Of a stretch of 64,000 nucleotides of DNA, positions 52,581 to 61,129 are shown in pieces. A program made the translations under genes and the position numbers. Position 1 is the first letter of the stretch. Every line of letters starts with the position of its first letter. The DNA comes from Vibrio pomeroyi (GTDB lineage Bacteria; Pseudomonadota; Gammaproteobacteria; Enterobacterales; Vibrionaceae): positions 62,001 to 126,000 of the forward strand of contig NZ_AP025507.1 of the NCBI RefSeq assembly GCF_024347595.1, written 5' to 3'. Under the pieces are notes generated by a model that worked only from the letters and a program-made list of their open reading frames with translations, was not told the DNA's origin and did not search any database.

Positions 52581-52610
52581 TGTCGAATTAAAGTCGAAGT
52601 GTATTCGACA
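52581..52610. promoter_or_regulatory. response-regulator-type repeats in the RND/two-component spacer
   Basis: GTCGAA occurs at 52582-52587 and 52593-52598, an 11-bp period typical of OmpR/PhoB-family sites. An inverted ATTCGACA follows at 52603-52610, and another ATTCGACA is at 52669-52676. They lie in the 197-bp divergent promoter region between the pump and its two-component genes. Confidence 0.55.
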
Positions 52611-52732
52611 TTGAAAAATAATCGGATGACGCTGTATTTTTGTGTGCAACACTATCAATTAGACATAAATTCGACATAATTTTGGATAGGCTACATTTTT
52701 ACTGACCGTAGAGTTTTAGGTGGGAACGAGAG

Positions 52733-53431
52733 ATGCTTGAGCGCAGTCGTATTTTAGTTGTTGAAGACAATATCGAACTTCAAGGCATTATTGCCGACTT
52801 CTTAGAGGTTAAAGAAGCCGTTGCGGATTTTGCTTCCGATGGCGAACAAGGCTTTAATTTAGCAATGCAAAACGACTTCGATGCGATTGTCTTAGATGTC
52901 ATGCTGCCTAAGCTAGATGGTATGCAGGTGGCTTCGAAACTACGTCAAAATGGCATAACGACACCGATTTTGATGCTAACTGCGTTGAATGGCCAAGAAG
53001 ACCTGTTAAGCAGCTTTGATTCCGGTGCCGACGACTTCGTTACCAAACCTTTTCAGTTTCCTGAATTAGAAGCTCGCCTATCAGCACTGATCAAACGCAA
53101 TAAAGGCTTAGTCGCGAAAAAAACACTGAGCTTTGGTGAAGTGATTATTGATGAAAAAACGCATACCGCTTCAAGAGACGGACAAACGCTAACTCTTACA
53201 CCTATCTTGTTCCAAATTCTGAGAGAGTTAGTCAAAGCTCAAGGCGGGGTTGTGTCTCGTGAAAGCCTAATCTACATGCTTTGGGGCGATGACATTCCAG
53301 ACAAAGATGTACTCCGCAGCCATATTTACCTGCTGCGAAATGTACTCGACAAACCCTTCGACTTTCCAATGCTCAAGACCATTCCAAAGCATGGATTTCA
53401 GTTGCTCTCGTCTGCTAGTGAGCCTCAATAA
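52733..53431 (+). CDS. OmpR-family response regulator
   Basis: A 232-residue regulator with a receiver domain (residues 1-120; ILVVEDN near the start, phospho-acceptor Asp in DAIVLDVMLPKLDG at about 53, Thr in MLTA, Lys in DDFVTKPF) and a C-terminal winged helix (SFGEVIIDEKTHTASRDGQTLTLTPILFQILREL... and PKHGFQLL). The sensor kinase gene follows after 2 bp, so the two are co-translated. Divergent from the RND operon, which it probably controls through GTCGAA repeats in the shared promoter (inference). Confidence 0.92.
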   Translation: MLERSRILVVEDNIELQGIIADFLEVKEAVADFASDGEQGFNLAMQNDFDAIVLDVMLPKLDGMQVASKLRQNGITTPILMLTALNGQEDLLSSFDSGADDFVTKPFQFPELEARLSALIKRNKGLVAKKTLSFGEVIIDEKTHTASRDGQTLTLTPILFQILRELVKAQGGVVSRESLIYMLWGDDIPDKDVLRSHIYLLRNVLDKPFDFPMLKTIPKHGFQLLSSASEPQ

Positions 53432-53433
53432 AG

Positions 53434-54738
53434 ATGAAGATTCGAACCAAGCTAGGTAACTCAATCGAAGATGTCAGAATCCGTACCATGCGTACCTTTT
53501 CTGTCATCGCTCTGGTCTCATCATGCATCGTATTTTTCGTGTTCTCGCTACGGTTGGTTTGGCAAGAAGAAGCTCAAATCGAAAATCACCTCAAGTCATT
53601 CAAGGGTGTAGCACAACAGTTCTATCACCAGTTGTCGCCAACTGGCAGTCTCAAACTGTCGGACAGCGTGACGGTTTATTATGGTAAAGCAGACTTTACC
53701 GACCAACTCAAAAAGCTACCGCCAATGGCGTTGGAAACGGTCGATCGTCAACGCTTTGAAATTAGACTTTCTGAAGAACACATTCTTATTCCCGGCGTGC
53801 TCGTTTACCACTTTGCCTTTGAAGACCAAGGGAAAACCATTCCGACTTACATCACCATCAGCTCATTTGATATGGACCTGTGGGATGACAGTTGGGGCGT
53901 ATTGATGGCGATTTCGACTCTGTTGATGCTCGGGCTGATCATCGTATTGCGGGTTACCCTCAAGCGAGTCTTTGACCAGTTAATGGCGCCGATTTCAGAC
54001 CTCAGTACTCAACTCAGTAAACATGAATCTGATAACTTCAAAGTACCTGACCGCACGATTGACGAGCTGCAGATGCTCACCTCACACCTCAACAGCTATT
54101 CAAAAATGAAAGACAGGCTTGCCAAGCAAGAGATGATGTTTGCCAAATACGCGAGTCATGAATTAAAAACACCGATAGCAATTGTGATTGGTGCAGCCGA
54201 ACTACAAGCTATGAAGCCCGATGACCCAGCATTCCAAACTAAGCAACGCGAGCGTATTTTAAGCGCAGCCAATGGGATGAGTAACACGGTCGAGGTACTG
54301 CTCAATATTGTGAAACAAGAGAACTCTTCAACCGAAAAAACGTTAACTGAGATCGACGACAGCTCTATCGACTTATCTAAATACCAAGCGATGCTATCCC
54401 CTGGCGTTGAGCTGGTGCTGCACGTTGAGCCAGACACCACGCTCAACATGCCCTTGCCACTGGTGAACATGGTTCTGAAGAACTACATTGAAAACGCGAT
54501 CCGATTTACCACACAAGGTGAGATAACGGTGACTATCAACTCAAATACGATTTCAGTTTCTGATACTGGCTCGGGCTTAAGTGATGATACAAAAACCGAA
54601 CACGGTCTTGGTTTAATCATCGTCAAGCGTATCGGAGACAGCTACGGCTGGGCATCCACACTGATAGATAACGCGCATTCAAACGCAACATCAACAAGTT
54701 CTGGCTGCACTGCGACCTTTGCTAGAAACGATATATAA
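53434..54738 (+). CDS. sensor histidine kinase
   Basis: A 434-residue membrane kinase. Helices at about 22-42 and 150-172 flank a ~105-residue periplasmic sensor with no recognised fold. The H-box YASHELKTPIAIVIGAAEL carries the phosphorylated His at about 242. The N-box is NYIENAIRF and the G-box DTGSGLSDDTKTEHGLGLIIVKRIG. The segment from 175 to 235 is a HAMP-like linker with DQLMAPISDLSTQL. It pairs with the response regulator directly upstream. The signal is unknown; efflux control suggests an envelope stress or toxic-compound cue. Confidence 0.92.
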   Translation: MKIRTKLGNSIEDVRIRTMRTFSVIALVSSCIVFFVFSLRLVWQEEAQIENHLKSFKGVAQQFYHQLSPTGSLKLSDSVTVYYGKADFTDQLKKLPPMALETVDRQRFEIRLSEEHILIPGVLVYHFAFEDQGKTIPTYITISSFDMDLWDDSWGVLMAISTLLMLGLIIVLRVTLKRVFDQLMAPISDLSTQLSKHESDNFKVPDRTIDELQMLTSHLNSYSKMKDRLAKQEMMFAKYASHELKTPIAIVIGAAELQAMKPDDPAFQTKQRERILSAANGMSNTVEVLLNIVKQENSSTEKTLTEIDDSSIDLSKYQAMLSPGVELVLHVEPDTTLNMPLPLVNMVLKNYIENAIRFTTQGEITVTINSNTISVSDTGSGLSDDTKTEHGLGLIIVKRIGDSYGWASTLIDNAHSNATSTSSGCTATFARNDI

Positions 54739-54756
54739 ATACAGAAGGACGAATAC

Positions 54757-54786
54757 AAAAAAGGACATCGTGTGATGTCCTTTTTT
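54757..54786. terminator. bidirectional Rho-independent terminator
   Basis: AAAAAAGGACATC (54757-54769) / GATGTCCTTTTTT (54774-54786), loop GTGT. It lies between the kinase gene and the convergent RutR-like gene. Confidence 0.92.
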
Positions 54787-54804
54787 AATGACCTGAACAA
54801 TAAA

Positions 54805-55422
54805 CTACTCTGCCTTTCCTTTCACACCGCAACCTTTAATCACTAGCTGAGTGATGAACTTCGCGGCTTCTTCGTAGTCTTTGTCATCGAGCTTATCTTT
54901 CTGCATCACGCTGCAAATCTGCCAGCCAAAATCGGCATAGGTTTGAGTCGCCGCCCAGATGGTAAACATCAGGTGGTGTGCTGGTACGTCATCCATTAAG
55001 CCTTGTGCTGACCAAGTGGAGAACTTATCGAGGATCATCTGAGACTGGTTATACAGCTCATCGCCGATCTCTTTTGGCAACACTTTGGCACCAGACATCA
55101 CTTCATTGGCAAATACCTTAGAAGCGTGTGGATGGTCGCGAGAGATGATCAATTTGGTTTGAATATATTGAGATAAAGCTTCAACGGGATCGCTGAGCTC
55201 TTCAATCGGACGAGACGCTTCAAGTAACGGCTGCGTAACGGTTTCTAGAACGGCATTGTAGAGTTTGTCTTTCGAGCTGAAATAATAGAATACGTTGGGT
55301 TTGGGGATGTCGGCCGCCTTCGCGATATCGGCCATTTTTGTTGCGGCATAACCATGAGTGGCGAATTGTTCACACGCGACCTCGATGATTAAATCTTGAT
55401 TCTTTTGTCTGATCCTAGACAT
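54805..55422 (-). CDS. rutR: TetR-family regulator of the RutR type
   Basis: A 205-residue repressor. The N-terminal TetR HTH is YAATKMADIAKAADIPKPNVFYYFSSKDKLY. The C-terminal domain matches E. coli RutR in pattern: ALSQYIQTKLIISRDHPHASKVFANEVMSGAKVL, then HHLMFTIWAATQTYADFGWQICSVM, where the E. coli protein has the uracil-binding Trp/Gln region. The start at 55422 follows AAAGGAAGTACT; a frame 7 codons longer is rejected. E. coli RutR binds near xdhA and gcl as well as rut genes. Here two RutR-type palindromes precede xdhA, so a role in purine/pyrimidine catabolism is likely. Confidence 0.78.
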   Translation of the reverse strand: MSRIRQKNQDLIIEVACEQFATHGYAATKMADIAKAADIPKPNVFYYFSSKDKLYNAVLETVTQPLLEASRPIEELSDPVEALSQYIQTKLIISRDHPHASKVFANEVMSGAKVLPKEIGDELYNQSQMILDKFSTWSAQGLMDDVPAHHLMFTIWAATQTYADFGWQICSVMQKDKLDDKDYEEAAKFITQLVIKGCGVKGKAE

Positions 55423-55586
55423 AGTACTTCCTTTACAGCTCATTACTTAAACCATAGTAATCAACGTGCTTCATTAGTCCAGAAGTTAATCTCAGAACTC
55501 GAGGTCACCGCATTGATAGCAATAAAATGGCCGCTCTTATGTGCAGAAGAACGACCATTCAACCGTGTGTTTTCTAGCGGGTCAGC

Positions 55587-56897
55587 TTAGAGAATCAATA
55601 GTGCACGAAAGTCATTTACGTTAGTAAGCGTTGGACCCGTCGTCAGTAGCACGCCCGTTTGCTTGAAAAAGTCATAACTATTGTTCGCCTCTAGATAATC
55701 ATCAGCTTTAAGTGACAAGCGAGTCCCTTCTTGCCATGTTTGTGGGGTTATCCATGCCCCGGCATTGTCTTCCACACCGTCAATACCATCGGTATCAGCG
55801 GCCAAAGCGAATATGTTGTCCTGTCCTTTTAGCTCGTTATACAAACTTAAGAGGAACTCACAGTTGCGCCCGCCACGACCATTGCCTTTTACGGTTACTG
55901 TGGTTTCACCGCCAGATAGCAACACGCAAGGGGTCTCGAATGGATGCTTGTTATTAGCAACTTGCTTGGCTAATGCAGCGTGCACCTTCGCGACTTCTCG
56001 CGCCTCCCCCTCAATGCAATCACTCAGCACATACGCGGGGATACCCAAACCTTCGGCTTCTGCAGCAGCAGCTTCCAATGCTGACATTGGGGTCGCGATA
56101 ATATGATGCTCGGCGTTCTTCCAACAGACGTCATCTGGCTTAACGGTCTCTGATTCTGGATTATTGAGCCATTCAAATGCCGAGCGTGGTGTTTCTATTT
56201 GGTAGCGTTCTAAGATTGCCATCGCATCAAAACGCGTGGTAGTGTCCGGTACGGTTGGTCCAGATGCAATCACACTGATGTCATCACCCGGCACATCAGA
56301 AATCGCCAATGACACCACTCTTGCTGGATAGGCTGCTTTGGCAAGTCGGCCGCCCTTTATCGAAGATAGATGCTTGCGCACACAGTTCATCTCATCAATG
56401 GCTGCGCCAGATTTAAGCAGTGCTTTGTTGATTTGTTGCTTCTCTGCCAAGCTAATATCACCACCGGGCAAGCTAAGTAATGCAGAGCCACCTCCTGACA
56501 AAAGACATATCACGGTGTCGTCTTCACTGAGGTTATTCACCAATTCCAACATCCGCTGACTGACTTCCAATCCCATCGCATCTGGAACTGGATGCGCCGC
56601 TTCAATCACCTCGATGTACTCACAAGGCGCGAGGTGTTCATAACGAGTCACCACCAAACCTTCTAAATCACGTAGTGCAAGGTCTTGCTGTTTCTTGGCT
56701 TGCCACACGGCTTCCAATTCAGCGGCCATCGATGCTGCCGCTTTCCCAGCCCCAATAACGACCGTTCGCCCAGCTTGATTAGCCGAGCGATAAAATATGT
56801 CTTGAGGAAGAAAAGGTTCGATGTGGTTTTTGGGTAGAGCCTGATTTACAGCACTTGAGAAAAGGGTTTGCAGAAACTGCTTAGCATCAATGTCCAT
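55587..56897 (-). CDS. glycerate 2-kinase (MOFRL type)
   Basis: Phosphorylates glycerate to 2-phosphoglycerate, ending the glyoxylate-to-glycolysis route. The 436-residue protein is of the GckA/TtuD type: VIGAGKAAASMAAELE near residue 45, LLSGGGSALLSLPGGDISLAEK, NCVRKHLSSIKGGRLA, then the C-terminal MOFRL domain with LLSGGETTVTVKGNGRGGRNCEF and AADTDGIDG. It is unrelated to the GlxK/GarK family of E. coli. The start at 56897 has AAGGAG seven bases away; a longer frame to 56936 is not needed. It follows glxR after an unusually long gap. Confidence 0.9.
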   Translation of the reverse strand: MDIDAKQFLQTLFSSAVNQALPKNHIEPFLPQDIFYRSANQAGRTVVIGAGKAAASMAAELEAVWQAKKQQDLALRDLEGLVVTRYEHLAPCEYIEVIEAAHPVPDAMGLEVSQRMLELVNNLSEDDTVICLLSGGGSALLSLPGGDISLAEKQQINKALLKSGAAIDEMNCVRKHLSSIKGGRLAKAAYPARVVSLAISDVPGDDISVIASGPTVPDTTTRFDAMAILERYQIETPRSAFEWLNNPESETVKPDDVCWKNAEHHIIATPMSALEAAAAEAEGLGIPAYVLSDCIEGEAREVAKVHAALAKQVANNKHPFETPCVLLSGGETTVTVKGNGRGGRNCEFLLSLYNELKGQDNIFALAADTDGIDGVEDNAGAWITPQTWQEGTRLSLKADDYLEANNSYDFFKQTGVLLTTGPTLTNVNDFRALLIL

Positions 56898-57215
56898 CAG
56901 CCACTCCTTAGTTGACGGAGAAAAAAAGAACCCCAATACAAGGCGAAAGGGTGCCTGCTAAGATCAAGTTGGAAAGGAACAACTTCAACCTTTGCCTCGT
57001 ACCGGGAACGCGTATAAAAGGAGACGAAACTACGCGATTTATAAACAAACTGTTTGAAACTGTTGGCTAGCGCATCGCAGTCCTATCGAGGCCTGAAAGT
57101 CGGTTTACTGTTCGACATAACTGCGATGGTAAGCCCGTATTCATGAGCCTTAATCCCCAAAAAAGTGGTAGGCGAAAAGGCTAATGAACTGAGACGGATT
57201 AATCGTTGAAAGAGA
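56898..57215. other. long untranslated gap inside the gcl operon
   Basis: A 318-bp stretch between glxR and the glycerate kinase on the minus strand. It holds a short inverted repeat AAGTTG/CAACTT (56968-56987) and complementary TTAATCC/GGATTAA segments (57150-57156, 57196-57202). No ORF with a ribosome site and no clear terminator was found. A promoter for the kinase may lie here. Confidence 0.4.
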
Positions 57216-58112
57216 TTAACGAATCGAGTGGTCAGAACGTTTCTCAATCGCTTGGATAAGCGCAGAGTGGTCCCAGCCTTCACCGCCCATCTCGGCACAC
57301 TCACCAAACAAATCTTGAGCATTAGCCGTATTCGGCAGCGCGACCCCTAACTCTTGTGCACCCGTTAGTGCAAGATTTAAGTCTTTTTGGTGTAGCGAGA
57401 TTCTAAAGCCCGGGTCAAAGGTGCCTTCCACCATTCGCTCACCATGCACTTCAAGGATCTTAGAGTTGGCAAAGCCACCTAATAGCGCCTGACGAACTCG
57501 CGCAGGATCAGCACCGGCTTTTGATGCAAACACCAGTGCTTCAGAGACCGCTTCAATGTTCAGTGCAACGATAATCTGGTTAGCAACCTTGCAAGTTTGA
57601 CCCGCTCCGTTGTCACCCACCAGTGTGATGTTTTTACCCATGATTTCAAACAGTGGGCGTGCTTTATCAAAAGCATCTTGCTCACCGCCCACCATGATAG
57701 TTAGCGCGGCATTGATCGCGCCTACTTCACCACCAGAAACTGGAGCATCTAAGTATGAAGCACCGCCTTCATTGATACGTGCTGCAATGGCTTTAGTCGC
57801 GATAGGCGAGATTGAACTCATATCGATAACGAGCTTGCCCGTTGCTCCGCCCGCCGTGAGGCCTTGCTCGACACCGTTATCACCAAATAGGACCTCTTCC
57901 ACTTGAGGTGTGTTTGGCACCATAAGAATAATGACATCCGCTTGCTCTGCGGCTTCAGCTGGGGAATGACAAACCGTAGCGCCAGCTGCAACCAGCTCAG
58001 CAGGAGCAGCGTTGAAGTGATCCGACAGAATCAAATCATGACCCGCTTTTTGAAGGTTACTCGCCATAGGTTTACCCATGATGCCAGTTCCGATAAATGC
58101 AATTTTAGACAT
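57216..58112 (-). CDS. glxR: 2-hydroxy-3-oxopropionate (tartronate semialdehyde) reductase
   Basis: An NAD(P)H-dependent reductase (298 residues) turning tartronate semialdehyde into D-glycerate. It is a beta-hydroxyacid dehydrogenase: GTGIMGKPMASNLQKAGHDL is the Rossmann nucleotide site at residue 7, DAPVSGGEVGAINAALTIMVGG is the substrate loop, and catalytic Lys lies in GAGQTCKVANQIIVALN. SLHQKDLNLAL is typical near the C-terminus. It is 37 bp downstream of hyi and has an AAGGAG ribosome site. It acts after Gcl, and on Hyi's product. Confidence 0.93.
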   Translation of the reverse strand: MSKIAFIGTGIMGKPMASNLQKAGHDLILSDHFNAAPAELVAAGATVCHSPAEAAEQADVIILMVPNTPQVEEVLFGDNGVEQGLTAGGATGKLVIDMSSISPIATKAIAARINEGGASYLDAPVSGGEVGAINAALTIMVGGEQDAFDKARPLFEIMGKNITLVGDNGAGQTCKVANQIIVALNIEAVSEALVFASKAGADPARVRQALLGGFANSKILEVHGERMVEGTFDPGFRISLHQKDLNLALTGAQELGVALPNTANAQDLFGECAEMGGEGWDHSALIQAIEKRSDHSIR

Positions 58113-58149
58113 ATTGTTCTCCTTAACGTTTGAGGGTTACCAGACGCAA

Positions 58150-58926
58150 TTAACGGTACTGGTTTAGCCAACCAAGGCCTTCTGTCGTTGTCGTTTTCGG
58201 TTTGTATTCGCAGCCAACCCAACCTTGATAACCAAGCTCATCAAGGTAGTTCAGTACGAATGGATAATTGATTTCTCCGGTACCCGGCTCGTGTCGGCCT
58301 GGGTTATCTGCCAACTGCACGTGAGCAATTTGACCAATGTTCTGCTGCATGGTCGGCGTAAGGTCGCCTTCCATAATCTGCATGTGATAGATATCGTATT
58401 GGATAGAAAGGTTATCGCTTGCCACCTCTTTAATGATGGTTTTCGCTTGCTCCGTGGTGTTCAAGAAAAAGCCTGGAATATCGCGCGTGTTAATCGCTTC
58501 AATCACTAGGCTAATGCCTTCTGCAGCTAACGCATTTGCGGCGTAGTGAAGGTTAATCACAAAGGTCGCCTGAGCGTCTTGCGGAGTAACGCCTTGTGGG
58601 ACAATACCCGCTAAGCAGTTCACCTGTTTACAACCAAGTTTCTTGGCATAGGCTATCGCTTTAGGCACGCCCGCTTGAAACTCTTCAACGCGTGCTGGGT
58701 CAACCGCAATACCACGATCGCCAGCATCCCAATCCCCAGCAGGCAAGTTAAATAGCACTTGCTCTAGATTATTAGCATCAAGCTTTTGTTTAATCTCATC
58801 CGCATCAAAGGCATATGGGAAAAGGTATTCCACACCTTGAAAACCCGCCTCAGCGGCAGCTTCAAAGCGATCCATAAAATCAACTTCCGTGAATAACATT
58901 GACAAGTTTGCTGCAAATTTTGCCAT
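58150..58926 (-). CDS. hyi: hydroxypyruvate isomerase
   Basis: A TIM-barrel isomerase (258 residues) that interconverts hydroxypyruvate and tartronate semialdehyde. Family marks are FAANLSMLFTEVDFMDRFEAAAEAGFQGVEYLFPY at the N-terminus, LVIEAINTRDIPGFFLNTTEQA with the conserved Glu, QYDIYHMQIMEGDL, and VQLADNPGRHEPGTGEINY followed by GCEYKP, holding the divalent-metal ligands. The start has an AAGGACAGAGTC site. Encoded between gcl and glxR. Confidence 0.93.
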   Translation of the reverse strand: MAKFAANLSMLFTEVDFMDRFEAAAEAGFQGVEYLFPYAFDADEIKQKLDANNLEQVLFNLPAGDWDAGDRGIAVDPARVEEFQAGVPKAIAYAKKLGCKQVNCLAGIVPQGVTPQDAQATFVINLHYAANALAAEGISLVIEAINTRDIPGFFLNTTEQAKTIIKEVASDNLSIQYDIYHMQIMEGDLTPTMQQNIGQIAHVQLADNPGRHEPGTGEINYPFVLNYLDELGYQGWVGCEYKPKTTTTEGLGWLNQYR

Positions 58927-59042
58927 GACTCTGTCCTTATTCTTTATTTTTGAAAATCTGGTTATTGGTAATAAAGCCTCGCTCTAATGGAGGCTTTCCG
59001 TAGAGCCCAATCTCGGCTCTACAGATACACATTATTTTGTGA

Positions 59043-60815
59043 TTATTTGTACGCTAGCGCGGTTGGCGCATCGTCTCGGCTTTCGGCAAGTGGTTCAAAT
59101 TCGTTGATGGCGTTGATCTCTACGCCCATCGCAATGTTAGTCACTCGCTCCAGAATCAGCTCAACCACCACAGGCACCTTGTGCTTATTCATTAGCTCTT
59201 TGGCTTGTTCAAACGCTGCTGCAATTTGGTCTGGTTCACGAACTCGAATCGCCTTACAACCTAAGCCTTCAACAACCGCTACATGGTCGACACCGTAGCC
59301 CTCAAGCTCTGGCGCATTTTGGTTATCAAATGCCAGTTGTACACAGTAATCGATATCAAACTGACGCTGCGCTTGGCGAATCAAGCCTAGGTAGGAGTTG
59401 TTCACTAGCACATGGATATATGGCAAGTTGAACTGCGCACCTACCGCAAGTTCTTCAATCATAAATTGGAAGTCGTAGTCACCAGAGATAGCAACGATAT
59501 CGCGATTTGGATCGGCCGCTCGTACACCTAATGCGGCTGGTGTTGTCCAACCAAGCGGGCCTGCTTGACCACAGTTGATCCAATTACGCGGCTTATAAAC
59601 ATGCAGGAACTGAGCGGCAGCAATTTGCGACAAACCAATCGTGCTCACATAACAAGTATCACGACCAAATGCCTTGTTCATCTCTTCATAAACGCGCATC
59701 GGTTTCATTGGCGCTTCATCGAAATTGGTTTTACGCAGCATGGTCGATTTTCGTTCCTGACACTCACTTGCCCAAGCATTTCGATTTGGTAATTTGCCAG
59801 CATCACGCCACTCTTGCGCCACTTCAACCATTAGCTCAAGTGCTGATTTTGCATCAGAAACAATGCCTAAATCAGGACAGAACACGCGGCCGATTTGGGT
59901 CGGTTCAATATCGACATGAACAAACTTACGACCTTCGGTGTAAACATCGACAGAGCCGGTATGACGGTTAGCCCAGCGGTTACCCACACCAAACACGAAA
60001 TCAGAGTTCAGCATGGTTTCATTACCGTAACGGTGAGAAGTTTGTAGCCCCACCATGCCTGCCATTAACTCGTGGTCATCTGGGATAGAACCCCACCCCA
60101 TCAAGGTTGGAATCACTGGTACACCCGTGATCTCAGCAAACTGCTGTAGCAGCTCAGATGCACCTGCGTTGATCACACCACCACCGGATACAATCAAAGG
60201 TTTCTCCGATTGAGACATCATGGTTAATGCTTTCTCAACCTGCGCGCGTGTTGCTTGTGGCTTGTAAGGTTCTAGCGGTTCATAGGTATCAATATCGAAC
60301 TCAATCTCAGCCAACTGCACATCTAAAGGTAGATCAATCAGCACAGGGCCGGGGCGTCCAGAACGCATCAAATGAAAGGCTTTTTGAAATGCGCGCGGCA
60401 CTTGAGCAGGTTCCAGTACCGTGGTTGCCCACTTAGTGACTGGCTTAGCAATCGATTCGATGTCGACCGCTTGAAAGTCTTCTTTATGAAGGCGAGCACG
60501 CGGAGCCTGACCAGTGATACATAGGATAGGGATCGAGTCAGCTGATGCAGAATAAAGACCTGTGATCATGTCCGTTCCTGCCGGGCCAGAAGTACCAATA
60601 CACACACCAATATTATCCTGATTAGTACGTGTGTAGCCTTCAGCCATATGTGAGGCACCCTCTACATGTCGAGCTAAGACGTGGTCGATTCCTCCGAGCT
60701 TTTTCATCGCTGCGTACATTGGGTTTATCGCTGCGCCGGGAACACCAAATGCGATGTCTACTCCTTCACGTTTAAGCACTTCTACCGCTGCTTCAATCGC
60801 TTTCATAATTGCCAT
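59043..60815 (-). CDS. gcl: glyoxylate carboligase
   Basis: A thiamine-diphosphate and FAD enzyme joining two glyoxylates into tartronate semialdehyde and CO2. The 590-residue protein has [20 protein letters not shown] at the N-terminus, [16 protein letters not shown] where most relatives carry catalytic Glu; here Val precedes the Glu (HVEGAS), as is normal for Gcl. A central FAD region and a ThDP domain follow, with [41 protein letters not shown]. The start has GGAGG five bases upstream. A perfect ATTGTATACAAT box lies 18 bp upstream, so a bound regulator would block initiation. First gene of gcl-hyi-glxR. Confidence 0.94.
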   Translation of the reverse strand: MAIMKAIEAAVEVLKREGVDIAFGVPGAAINPMYAAMKKLGGIDHVLARHVEGASHMAEGYTRTNQDNIGVCIGTSGPAGTDMITGLYSASADSIPILCITGQAPRARLHKEDFQAVDIESIAKPVTKWATTVLEPAQVPRAFQKAFHLMRSGRPGPVLIDLPLDVQLAEIEFDIDTYEPLEPYKPQATRAQVEKALTMMSQSEKPLIVSGGGVINAGASELLQQFAEITGVPVIPTLMGWGSIPDDHELMAGMVGLQTSHRYGNETMLNSDFVFGVGNRWANRHTGSVDVYTEGRKFVHVDIEPTQIGRVFCPDLGIVSDAKSALELMVEVAQEWRDAGKLPNRNAWASECQERKSTMLRKTNFDEAPMKPMRVYEEMNKAFGRDTCYVSTIGLSQIAAAQFLHVYKPRNWINCGQAGPLGWTTPAALGVRAADPNRDIVAISGDYDFQFMIEELAVGAQFNLPYIHVLVNNSYLGLIRQAQRQFDIDYCVQLAFDNQNAPELEGYGVDHVAVVEGLGCKAIRVREPDQIAAAFEQAKELMNKHKVPVVVELILERVTNIAMGVEINAINEFEPLAESRDDAPTALAYK

Positions 60816-60832
60816 TCGAACCTCCAGTTCAG

Positions 60833-60844
60833 ATTGTATACAAT
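60833..60844. promoter_or_regulatory. GntR-type operator, gcl
   Basis: ATTGTATACAAT, a perfect palindrome identical to that before puuE. A weaker copy, TTTGTGTACTAT (9 of 12), follows at 60855-60866. Confidence 0.7.
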
Positions 60845-61042
60845 TAAACTAACTTTTGTGTACTATGAATCATCCTCAGCATTTATCAAGTCCAATTTGA
60901 AACATTTTTGTTACATCAACCTATCCTATTGAACAGCAATTAAGCCTGAAAAGCTTACAATTCATTGCTTTACATAAAATATCTTTACGTAAAAATAAAT
61001 CACAAAAAGATTAAATGATAAATAAATGTTAAATACCATTTG

Positions 61043-61054
61043 CTTGTTTACAAT
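61043..61054. promoter_or_regulatory. GntR-type operator candidate, aceB distal
   Basis: CTTGTTTACAAT, 10 of 12 matches to the consensus. It lies about 41 bp before the stronger aceB box. Confidence 0.45.
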
Positions 61055-61083
61055 TTCTACAATATAAATATCGTTAAAAAGAG

Positions 61084-61101
61084 CATTTTGTATACAAAAT
61101 G
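61084..61101. promoter_or_regulatory. GntR-type operator, aceB (18-bp perfect palindrome)
   Basis: CATTTTGTATACAAAATG is an 18-bp perfect palindrome centred on the shared TGTATACA core, 28 bp before the aceB start codon. Confidence 0.7.
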
Positions 61102-61129
61102 ACATCACATTGTGTAAAGGAGACAAACA

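Larger units (their letters stand above)
60816..61129. other. divergent gcl/aceB regulatory region
   Basis: A 314-bp region with perfect or near matches to the GntR-type box at 60833-60844, 60855-60866, 61043-61054 and 61084-61101. No other element or ORF was seen. Confidence 0.6.

Noticed and set aside
56897..56936. Longer start of the glycerate kinase at 56936
   Set aside because: The ATG at 56897 has AAGGAG at proper distance and matches the family; the extension does not.
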